Below are positions 1-6,933 of a DNA stretch of 12,970 nucleotides, piece after piece. Source of the stretch: Lachnospiraceae bacterium (lineage in GTDB: Bacteria; Bacillota; Clostridia; Lachnospirales; Lachnospiraceae); NCBI GenBank assembly GCA_003484785.1, contig DNAD01000305.1:1-12970 (forward strand), in the 5' to 3' direction. Within the stretch, counting starts at the first letter, position 1; each line of letters begins with the position of its first letter. The notes under the pieces were generated by a model. It made no database searches. It was given only the letters and a program-made list of their open reading frames with translations, and had not been told where the DNA came from. The position numbers and the translations under genes are program-made.

Positions 1-1107
1 CACGGACACGGCGCTATCAATGAGATCCCTGGCATTGTTAAGGGCAGGGGCTTTAAAAAAGCCTTTGTAGCATCGGATCCGGATCTGGTAAAATTCGGAG
101 TCACCTCAAAGGTAACGGATCTTCTTAAGGAAAACGGGATAGATTTCGAGCTGTATTCCGACATCAAGCCCAATCCCACCATCGAGAATGTGAAGAACGG
201 CGTTGAGGCCTACAAGGCGTCCGGAGCTGACTTCATGATCACTATCGGCGGCGGCTCCTCTATGGATACCGGAAAAGGGATCGGGATAATCGTGAACAAT
301 CCCGAATTCGGAGATGTCCGCTCACTGGAGGGTGTCGCGCCGACTAAGAAGCGTACCGTATTCACCATAGCGGTTCCCACCACAGGCGGAACCGGTGCCG
401 AGTCCACGATCAATTATGTTATCACGGATGTTGAGAAAAAGAGAAAGTTTGTCTGCGTTGACCCTAACGACATTCCCGATGTGGCAGTGGTCGACCCGGA
501 TATGATGGCTTCGATGCCTAAGGGGCTGACGGCTTCTACCGGAATGGATGCCCTTACCCACGCTATCGAAGGATATACCACGGCAGCGGCCTGGGAGCTT
601 TCAGACTGCCTTAATCTGGAATCCATAAAGCTTATCGCAAAAAATCTCAGGAAAGCGGTTGAGAACGATGCGGACGGCCGTGAGGGCATGGCTCTGGCCC
701 AGTATGTTACCGCTATGGCCTATTCAAACGTCGGTCTCGGTATAGCCCACTCCATGGCCCATACCCTGGGCGCCGTGTATGACACGCCCCACGGTGTTGC
801 CTGCGCCATGATGCTTCCCATCGTTATGGAATTCAACGCCGAGGCCACAGGCGATAAGTATAAGTACATAGCGGAGGCCTTCGATATAGATACCACGGGC
901 ATGGATCAGGAAGCTTACCGTAAGGCTGCCATCGACGCTGTAAGAAAGCTCTCGGTGGATGTGGGCATCCCGACAAAGCTTGATAAGCTTAAGGAAGAGG
1001 ATCTGGATTTCCTGTGTGAGTCCGCAGCGGCGGATGCATGCGCACCGGGCAATCCGAAGCCCGCAAGCCTTGAGCAGTTCAGGGAGATGTTTAAGAAGCT
1101 CATGTAG
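1..1107 (+). CDS. fucO: Lactaldehyde reductase-like iron-dependent alcohol dehydrogenase (5' end missing)
   Basis: The reading frame is open from base 1 and ends at TAG 1105-1107, giving 368 codons. FucO proteins are about 382 residues, so only some 14 N-terminal residues lie outside the window. The internal GTG at 190 is not the start, because family-typical sequence precedes it. The protein is a group III (iron-containing) alcohol dehydrogenase: a GGGSSMDTGKG dinucleotide-binding loop, the NNPEFGDVRSLEG segment, and metal ligands in DALTH (Asp codon 547, His codon 559) and in HSMAH...PH (His codons 748 and 790, 14 residues apart as in E. coli FucO; the His at codon 760 is the catalytic position). 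FucO reduces L-lactaldehyde to 1,2-propanediol with NADH in the cytosol during fucose or rhamnose fermentation; close relatives act on other short alcohols and aldehydes, so the substrate is inferred. No sugar-pathway neighbour is visible. It converges on the signalling operon. Confidence 0.9.
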   Translation, partial: HGHGAINEIPGIVKGRGFKKAFVASDPDLVKFGVTSKVTDLLKENGIDFELYSDIKPNPTIENVKNGVEAYKASGADFMITIGGGSSMDTGKGIGIIVNNPEFGDVRSLEGVAPTKKRTVFTIAVPTTGGTGAESTINYVITDVEKKRKFVCVDPNDIPDVAVVDPDMMASMPKGLTASTGMDALTHAIEGYTTAAAWELSDCLNLESIKLIAKNLRKAVENDADGREGMALAQYVTAMAYSNVGLGIAHSMAHTLGAVYDTPHGVACAMMLPIVMEFNAEATGDKYKYIAEAFDIDTTGMDQEAYRKAAIDAVRKLSVDVGIPTKLDKLKEEDLDFLCESAAADACAPGNPKPASLEQFREMFKKLM

Positions 1108-1127
1108 GAGCGACAAATACGCGGTTC

Positions 1128-1156
1128 GGCTGAAAATCGTATCGGCATTTTCAGCT
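1128..1156. other. Hairpin downstream of fucO
   Basis: GCTGAAAAT (1129-1137) and ATTTTCAGC (1147-1155) form a perfect 9-bp stem with a 9-nt loop, extendable by a G-U pair. It begins 20 bases after the fucO stop codon. No T-tract follows on either strand, so it does not look like a complete intrinsic terminator by itself; it may protect the 3' end of the fucO mRNA or assist the palindrome downstream. Confidence 0.4.
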
Positions 1157-1173
1157 CGCGGCTCAGAGATAAA

Positions 1174-1270
1174 AAAAGGGGCTGTAAAAAACTCCCCTGA
1201 CAGAAAAACAGCTATGAGCTCGCGCTCATAGCTGTATCTGTTATTTAGAGACTTTTTTACAGCCCCTTTT
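1174..1270. terminator. Nested palindrome, probable bidirectional terminator
   Basis: The outer arms 1174-1191 and 1253-1270 are perfect 18-bp inverted repeats built around GGGGCTGT/ACAGCCCC. Inside is a second perfect 12-bp stem (1208-1219 with 1224-1235, loop TCGC), and 1201-1204 pairs with 1237-1240. The element lies between convergent genes, fucO ending at 1107 and the receiver gene ending at 1324. Read on the minus strand the outer stem is followed by seven T (complement of 1171-1177), which is a good intrinsic terminator; on the plus strand four T follow. Its length and nesting exceed an ordinary terminator, so a small palindromic repeat element is the alternative. No clear flanking target-site duplication was seen. 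Confidence 0.7.
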
Positions 1271-1323
1271 ACTTACGTATAGGCCGCGAATACATTTACT
1301 CTCCGCCTTCGTTTGAAAACCGC

Positions 1324-2103
1324 TCACGCCAGCTTCTGCTTTAAAAACAGCAGCAGCTGCTCTCTTGAGGTGGACTTTAATATATAACCATCCGGCTTCA
1401 GTGCCATCACCCTGCTTACGGCCTCCTTTGTACCGATCCCGGTCAAAAAGATCACGGGGATATCTGCCGTTGCCGGCTCCTGCCTCAGCATCTGCAGCAC
1501 CTGGGGCCCGTCTACGACAGGCATCTCATAATCAAGAAGGATCATATCGACACTATCGTTTTCGGGAACCTTTAAAAGGAAGGAGATTGCCTGCATTCCT
1601 GCCGTAACAATATCAACCGTATAGTACTCCTTTATCCATTCCCTTACCATCTTTGCAAAGGAAGGATCGTCATCCACGATAAGGATCCTGCGTTTCTTTC
1701 CGGCCTTGCCTTTGGAGAGGACCCTGGTCACCGTCTCTTCCAGAAGCTTCATGTCTATAGGGCGGTCAAGCCAGAGGTGGCCCCTGATCACAGACAGCTC
1801 ACCCGACAGATCATCATAATCCTTCTGATCTCCAAGAAGGATCAGATTTCCCTCCTGATCCTCCACCGTCTCGCAGATCATATGCAGCGTCCTTTTCTTA
1901 GCGTTGTCCGAAAGGATATCCGAGGGAAGGTAGAACAAAAACAGATCCGAATGGGCGGCCATATCCCGTACTCTGTCCTCCAGATGATCCGTTATCGTAG
2001 TAACCTTATGGCCCATATCCCCGAGTTTTCTTTCTATTCCCTTTACGATGACACTGTACTGGAACATGATTATGACGATTTCTTTAAATTCAGCTGCGTC
2101 CAT
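1324..2103 (-). CDS. Two-domain receiver protein: pseudo-receiver plus intact receiver
   Basis: 259 residues, starting at ATG 2101-2103 behind a strong AAGGAGGG site (2109-2116). The C-terminal half (about 138-259) is a typical response-regulator receiver: acidic D144/D145, phosphoacceptor D191 in LLDYEMP, T221 in FLTG and K243. The lysine is followed by Ser instead of the usual Pro. The N-terminal half (about 8-128) has the length and beta/alpha pattern of a receiver but no acidic pocket or phosphoacceptor Asp, so I read it as a pseudo-receiver; that part is inference from pattern. There is no DNA-binding or enzymatic output domain, so the protein probably works by protein contact or as a phosphate sink or shuttle. 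It is the last gene of the signalling operon, 53 bp after the FIST-like gene, and is followed by the nested terminator. Confidence 0.85.
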   Translation of the reverse strand: MDAAEFKEIVIIMFQYSVIVKGIERKLGDMGHKVTTITDHLEDRVRDMAAHSDLFLFYLPSDILSDNAKKRTLHMICETVEDQEGNLILLGDQKDYDDLSGELSVIRGHLWLDRPIDMKLLEETVTRVLSKGKAGKKRRILIVDDDPSFAKMVREWIKEYYTVDIVTAGMQAISFLLKVPENDSVDMILLDYEMPVVDGPQVLQMLRQEPATADIPVIFLTGIGTKEAVSRVMALKPDGYILKSTSREQLLLFLKQKLA

Positions 2104-2156
2104 TTAGACCCTCCTTACACTTTTCCTGGCCGCCCGCCCGGATCATATCCATTATT

Positions 2157-3122
2157 CTATCCCAAAATCTCGCTGTACACCAGAGTCTGGTTAAGAAGCT
2201 GGTAGCCAACCTCACCGAAGGTGACAGGGCCGATATAGGGCGTTATCTTCTTTCCCTCAAGCTCACCGTACTGATAGTTCAGGATACAGTTGAAAGAAAG
2301 AACGGGCTTGCCGGCCGACGCAGCATCGATCCGTTTTCTGAACTCCCCGACATAATCCTCAACCTTGTTGGCAAAACGATATTCGATGTCTCTGAACACC
2401 GGAGCATAGAAGCTTACAGTGTTGTTTTCCACGCTTTTAATGGATGTATTGATATAGGCCCCGTTATAATCCGCCACCAGGGGCATCTGTGCATCTATTC
2501 CCTTCTTCCTGATATATTCAGCAAAATTGACCTCCTGCCCGTTTACCGTGCAGGACTTCACGCTAAGGTCATTATCGAAGAAGCGGATCACAGGATCCGT
2601 CTTATCATCCGTAAAGATATTGATCATATTGATCCTGGCGTTCTTCCCGTCGGGAAGCTTTGTATACATGGCAACAGCCTTGTCGGTATAGGACATTCCG
2701 GTTGAGCCGTCATAAACCCTGGCCGCGGTCTCGGCACTAAGATCAAATCCCGATATCCAGCCTATCGTAGGATGCATTAAAAGCTCCTCCACCTCCGGAG
2801 CCTCCCGGGCATATTTTGCCACTACCTCAGCGCCGAAAGGCATTATCAGTATAGTAAGCCCGTTGTCATAGCATTCCTCAACGATCTGAAAAACATTGTA
2901 CTTCCCGTAGGTCGCGATCTTGACCTCCTCGGCAAAACCGATCTCATTCACAAAGAGCTTTTCCTTCGTCATTATCCCGCCCTCATCACTGATGAAATAC
3001 GGGGTGGTCCCTCCGATCCATTTTCCCTTCGGCAGCCTGCATAACAGTGTATCGTCTCCTGCGATATGAAGAGCCTTACCCTCCTCGATCAGGTGAACAG
3101 TCTCCTCCAATGTAATAAGCAT
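2157..3122 (-). CDS. FIST-like sensory protein (DUF6976-like)
   Basis: 321 residues from ATG 3120-3122; a longer TTG-initiated frame to 3194 is rejected because it has no ribosome binding site and overlaps the preceding gene. The protein is soluble, without signal peptide or membrane segments. It resembles what I recall of the DUF6976 family: an N-terminal LPKGKWIGGTTPYF motif, central VNGQEVNFAEYIRKKG, then SFNCILNYQYGEL and a C-terminal GPVTFGEVGYQLLNQTLVY. The end pattern (FSC... then GE... then NQT) is also that of the C-terminal half of FIST domains, which are proposed small-ligand sensors found with two-component and c-di-GMP proteins. I infer a ligand-sensing or partner-binding role in this signalling operon. 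No catalytic motif is visible and the biochemical function is unknown. It lies 34 bp after the 72-aa gene and 53 bp before the receiver gene. Confidence 0.8.
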   Translation of the reverse strand: MLITLEETVHLIEEGKALHIAGDDTLLCRLPKGKWIGGTTPYFISDEGGIMTKEKLFVNEIGFAEEVKIATYGKYNVFQIVEECYDNGLTILIMPFGAEVVAKYAREAPEVEELLMHPTIGWISGFDLSAETAARVYDGSTGMSYTDKAVAMYTKLPDGKNARINMINIFTDDKTDPVIRFFDNDLSVKSCTVNGQEVNFAEYIRKKGIDAQMPLVADYNGAYINTSIKSVENNTVSFYAPVFRDIEYRFANKVEDYVGEFRKRIDAASAGKPVLSFNCILNYQYGELEGKKITPYIGPVTFGEVGYQLLNQTLVYSEILG

Positions 3123-3128
3123 TTCCCT

Positions 3129-3136
3129 TCCTCCTT
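3129..3136 (-). promoter_or_regulatory. Ribosome binding site fixing the start of the FIST-like gene
   Basis: On the minus strand this reads AAGGAGGA, 6 bases before ATG 3120-3122. It lies in the 34-bp gap after the 72-aa gene and decides the start against the upstream in-frame TTG at 3192-3194, which has no comparable site. Confidence 0.8.
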
Positions 3137-3156
3137 GTTTTCGATTATTCTCTGTT

Positions 3157-3375
3157 TCAAAGCGCGGCAATGTTTGCCAGGTCAACCTTCGCAACGATAG
3201 GATATTTCGACAGAAATGCCTCTGTTTCCTTCATACAGGCATCCATACTTGCCGGGTCTTCCTTAACCCTCTTCTTCATTTTCGAGATCAGCATATTAAA
3301 GGCCAGATTGGTGGAGGTGTATCTTAACTCACCACGCAGGATCTTCTTTACCTTTTCCTGAACTGCTGCATCCAT
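3157..3375 (-). CDS. Small helical protein of unknown function, 72 aa
   Basis: Begins at ATG 3373-3375 preceded by AAGGAGG (3383-3389) with 7-base spacing, and ends at TGA 3157-3159. I do not recognise a family. The sequence is rich in Lys, Glu, Ala and Met, has no hydrophobic segment long enough for a membrane helix, no signal peptide and no cysteine-rich motif except a single Cys, and appears mostly alpha-helical. The strong ribosome binding site and its placement 39 bp after the large kinase and 34 bp before the FIST-like gene support a real gene. It may be an adaptor for the FIST-like protein or the kinase, which is guilt by association only. Confidence 0.75.
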   Translation of the reverse strand: MDAAVQEKVKKILRGELRYTSTNLAFNMLISKMKKRVKEDPASMDACMKETEAFLSKYPIVAKVDLANIAAL

Positions 3376-3397
3376 ATATGCTCCTCCTTCCGATTCA

Positions 3398-3412
3398 GTC
3401 AGCTTTGCTGAC
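3398..3412 (-). other. Intercistronic hairpin in the signalling operon
   Basis: GTCAGC (3398-3403) and GCTGAC (3407-3412) form a perfect 6-bp stem with a 3-nt loop, just after the stop of the large kinase and before the ribosome binding site of the 72-aa gene. No T-tract follows on the minus strand, so it is not a classical terminator. It could be an mRNA-processing or stability element separating expression of the kinases from the three small downstream genes. Confidence 0.35.
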
Positions 3413-3414
3413 CC

Positions 3415-6400
3415 TTATTCACCTTTTTTAAGTTCTTCCAGTATTCCGTTATAGTCCAGCATATCCGCTTTTTCACGGATACGGTTGAATTTTTCCTTTT
3501 CACCGGCCGGTATGGCGTAGCCCCCGATCTCCTTCATGATCTCCTCCACCATATCGCAGTCCATGGCCTCTGCCGCCTCATGCAGCCCCTCATAGATACT
3601 CTCCATAAGGTACTCATCCGCTACAGGCCTGCCACCGTTTTCATCACCGCTGTCCTCATCGGTTTTGCCGAACAGCCCGGAAAGGGTATCTTTATATTCA
3701 AGGAAATCCGCCATGGCATCTTCGTGATGTTCCTTTATATACTGAATATCTTTTTCTTTTCCCGCTTCCTCCAGAAGCCTGGCCTTTTCCGAAAGCTCCA
3801 TTGCGCCTACCAGCTTTGCCGAGCTCTTCAGGGCATGGATCTTTATTGTATAGTTTTCCCAGTCCCCGGCCTCATAATACTGTGAGAGCGCCTCATACTT
3901 TTCCGGTATGGATTCATGGAATATCTTAAGTACCGCTTTGAAGGCCTCCTCGGACCCGCTGTTTTTTATGGCAACCGCCACATCGATGTTCTTAAGCCCG
4001 CTCAGGGAAGCCTCCGTCCCGGGATCGGACGTTTCCTCCTCACTTAAAGCCGCTCCCTCATCACGGGGCTCTGCCTCATATTCATTATAAGCCTCTTCCT
4101 CATAAAGCTCTTCCTCTTCGCCGGTATCGCTCTCTTCATCGTAAAGCTCCGCCTCCTCCTCAAAGCTTCCTGCCTCACTGTCCTTGTTGGCCTCGCTCTT
4201 CTCCCGGCTTTCCTCTTCCTCCCGATCCAGATAGGAAGAAATATTATAGGATTTATTCGATTTCACAAAATACATGATCCCGAAGGTTCCCGAGCCGCAG
4301 TTCGAAGATATTGCCGCCGAGGCCTGCTGTAATATCACGTTTTCAAAGTCAGCAGCCTTTTTTACCTCCTCGACGATCCACAGAAGCGTCTCTCCGGGTA
4401 TGTCCACATAGGTTATGAACACGACCTCCTCATCCGGTACGACATCCGAAGGAAACGCTCTGCTTATGTATCTCTTGTAGGCCCTCTTCGTCCTTCCCAT
4501 CCATATACCGAAAATACCGATCTTATCGTTCCGCATCCTTAAGGCCGGATGGAGATTGACCGCCCGGGCTATCCTGTCTGCCTGCTGGCTCACCAGGCCT
4601 TTCCTTGTCATGTATTTCGTTGTGTCTATGACGAAGCTGCACTTCAGCCTTTTCTTTACCGACTCAAGCTCCGAAATGATGTCCTTTACCGACAGTCCCT
4701 GAGCAGCCAGCTTATACGCTATCAGCACCAGGATACCCGTAGCGCTGGAAATACATTCCGAATTGATGACGGACACATTATCAAAAGATTTCGCCGCTTC
4801 CGAGGCATTCATATAATCTTCGCTCAAGCCCGTTGTGATCGCGATGTGGATCAGATGATGAGCCCTTCTTAGCATGTTTCCGAAAAACTCTGCATATTCC
4901 GCTTCCCCGGGAGGCGAGGAGACCGCTTCCCTTCCGGCGTTTATATACCTGACCAGCTCATCCGCATCCAGATGGACACCGTCCCTGAATATCCCGGTCT
5001 CGGTACGGATAACAAAGGGGATGATGGGGATATTAAGCTTTTTGATCACGGTATCGGGCAGATCGCACATGCTGGAGGAGGTAATGATCACCGGAAGCTT
5101 CTCGACATATCTTTCCGAGGCATGTATTTCCTCACTCCCGTTCATCATAACGTTCTGAAGTATGATCTTCTCCCCCGGGATATGCCGGATAAGAGTTTCC
5201 TCCATTGCGTCGCCGGAAACCGGCTTTACCAGATATCCGTCAAAGCCGGCAATGTTATACATTTCTCTGTTCTCACTGCCCGCATTGGCCGTCAGCACTA
5301 TCACCGGTGTATTTCTGTTAAGCCCGCCCTCCTGATTGCGCAAAAGCTCCAGACATTCTATGCCATCCATTTCCGGCATCAGATGATCCATGAAAATAGC
5401 ATCATAATGAACCTTGAGGCTCTTTGCGAGGGCTTCTCTTCCGCTCCTTGCCGTATCAATGCCCATATCCGTGTCCTCAAGGAGCCTGCTCTCGACCTCA
5501 AGGTTCATCTCGTTATCATCCACGATCAGTATCCTGACCTCGGGCGCCAAAAAGCTGCTCTCGTGCCTGCTCCGCTTTACCACCTGCTGGTTGTGGATGC
5601 TTAACTCCCCTATCCTTCCGTGATCAGAGACCACCTGCTTTACAGTGAAGGAAAAGGTTGAACCCTCGCCATAGACACTGTTGACGGTAACCGATCCGTC
5701 CATCAGCTCTATCAGCTGTTTTACAATGCTCAGCCCCAGGCCGGTCCCCTCTATATGTCTGTTTTTTCCTTCATCCACCCGTTTAAAGGCATCAAACAGG
5801 TAGGGGATATCTTCCTTCCTGATACCCATGCCCGTATCGGAAACGGATATCATAAGCTCCACAACATCATCCCCGGCCTCCCTGCTATCCACGCGAAGGC
5901 CCACATGACCCTCCTTCGTGTACTTGACCGCATTGTTGAGAAGATTGATGATTATCTGCTTGATGCGGATCTCATCCCCGTAAAGCACCGAAGGGACGTC
6001 AGGATCCACGTCCACCTCAAAGCCAAGCCCCTTGCCGTATGCACGAAGCCACATCATGTTCACGATCTCCGAAAGCATGTCCCCTACTTTGTAATCCACG
6101 GGGACGATATCCATGCTTCCTGATTCGATCTTGGAAAAATCAAGTATATCATTGATCAGCGCCAGCAGCATCTTCCCGGAGCCCTGTATCCCGTTGGCAT
6201 CCCGGACGATATCATCGGTGGCCTCTTCATCCCTGAGGATCAGTTCGTTGAGACCCAGGATGGAATTGATAGGTGTACGGATCTCATGACTCATGCTTGA
6301 AAAGAAGCGGTTCTGGGCGCGGGAAAGCTCCTCCGCTCTTTCCGCCTCCTTTTTTGCGCGCTCGCTCTCCATTTCAAAGAGAAGGCCCTGAGCCCAGGAC

Positions 6401-6933
6401 ATGACATTGCAGAGCACGCCCACAAGTACCAGCGAGATAAAGGAATCCACGTAATACATGCTCTGGGAGTGCCTGTAAACCAGCGCCGGAAAAAACCAGG
6501 AAGTACAGTAACATATCAGGGCAAGTATCGTTATAAGCACCATCATGATACCGCGCCATCTTCCCGAAAGCACAAGGCCCACATACATATACGCGAAAAT
6601 TATCCAGAATATACCGCCGCCCTTGAGGCCTCCTCCAAAAAAGAAGATACCGGGTATGATAACTAACACAAGACCGATCACAATAAGCCGGATGGCAAGC
6701 TTCAGTCTGTTCTTCTTAAGGCAGGTCAGCACGATAACGAGCACCAGCACAAAGGTTGCAAAAAGAACAGCGATCTCCCGCGGGTTCTCTCCCGTCACCA
6801 GATCACCGATCATGGCAACAAGCAACGCCACCTCCGACATACAGGTCAGTATCAGAAATATCCTTTCGGAAAAATCTCTTTCCGGATCCTTGACGGCAGC
6901 AACAGCTTCCTCATACAGGCCGATCAGGTTCAT
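3415..6933 (-). CDS. Membrane hybrid histidine kinase with receiver, DegV-like and HPt domains
   Basis: 1172 residues. About six transmembrane segments fill residues 24-187, followed by a short coiled region. HisKA has H216 in SSMSHEIRTP; the ATPase domain has N330/N334, DTGMG 366-370 and GTGLGL 396-401. The receiver (about 466-585) has D472/D473, phosphoacceptor D516 (FMDHLMP), T548 and K570. Residues about 613-892 match the DegV (EDD) fold, the fatty-acid-binding fold of FakB: RDGVHLDADEL, SSPPGEAEYAEFF, ITTGLSEDY, FVIDTTKYM and a C-terminal CGSGTFG. A 70-residue acidic linker (903-972) leads to an HPt domain with H1033 in IHALKSSAK, then a helical tail. It should run an internal His-Asp-His relay, with DegV as candidate lipid sensor (inference). 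ATG 6931-6933 overlaps the preceding kinase stop by 4 bp (ATGA) and follows AGGAGGTG at 6941-6948, so the two kinases are translationally coupled. The carboxylate-binding His usual in HTGPG is Asn (N878) here. Confidence 0.9.
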   Translation of the reverse strand: MNLIGLYEEAVAAVKDPERDFSERIFLILTCMSEVALLVAMIGDLVTGENPREIAVLFATFVLVLVIVLTCLKKNRLKLAIRLIVIGLVLVIIPGIFFFGGGLKGGGIFWIIFAYMYVGLVLSGRWRGIMMVLITILALICYCTSWFFPALVYRHSQSMYYVDSFISLVLVGVLCNVMSWAQGLLFEMESERAKKEAERAEELSRAQNRFFSSMSHEIRTPINSILGLNELILRDEEATDDIVRDANGIQGSGKMLLALINDILDFSKIESGSMDIVPVDYKVGDMLSEIVNMMWLRAYGKGLGFEVDVDPDVPSVLYGDEIRIKQIIINLLNNAVKYTKEGHVGLRVDSREAGDDVVELMISVSDTGMGIRKEDIPYLFDAFKRVDEGKNRHIEGTGLGLSIVKQLIELMDGSVTVNSVYGEGSTFSFTVKQVVSDHGRIGELSIHNQQVVKRSRHESSFLAPEVRILIVDDNEMNLEVESRLLEDTDMGIDTARSGREALAKSLKVHYDAIFMDHLMPEMDGIECLELLRNQEGGLNRNTPVIVLTANAGSENREMYNIAGFDGYLVKPVSGDAMEETLIRHIPGEKIILQNVMMNGSEEIHASERYVEKLPVIITSSSMCDLPDTVIKKLNIPIIPFVIRTETGIFRDGVHLDADELVRYINAGREAVSSPPGEAEYAEFFGNMLRRAHHLIHIAITTGLSEDYMNASEAAKSFDNVSVINSECISSATGILVLIAYKLAAQGLSVKDIISELESVKKRLKCSFVIDTTKYMTRKGLVSQQADRIARAVNLHPALRMRNDKIGIFGIWMGRTKRAYKRYISRAFPSDVVPDEEVVFITYVDIPGETLLWIVEEVKKAADFENVILQQASAAISSNCGSGTFGIMYFVKSNKSYNISSYLDREEEESREKSEANKDSEAGSFEEEAELYDEESDTGEEEELYEEEAYNEYEAEPRDEGAALSEEETSDPGTEASLSGLKNIDVAVAIKNSGSEEAFKAVLKIFHESIPEKYEALSQYYEAGDWENYTIKIHALKSSAKLVGAMELSEKARLLEEAGKEKDIQYIKEHHEDAMADFLEYKDTLSGLFGKTDEDSGDENGGRPVADEYLMESIYEGLHEAAEAMDCDMVEEIMKEIGGYAIPAGEKEKFNRIREKADMLDYNGILEELKKGE

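Noticed and set aside
3123..3194. N-terminal extension of the FIST-like gene to a TTG at 3192-3194
   Set aside because: It would overlap the 72-aa gene, has no ribosome binding site, and the added 24 residues do not resemble the family; ATG 3120-3122 has AAGGAGGA at the right distance.
4972..5604. 210-codon open frame on the plus strand
   Set aside because: Antisense to the receiver and DegV-like domains of the large kinase; no motif and no start signal.
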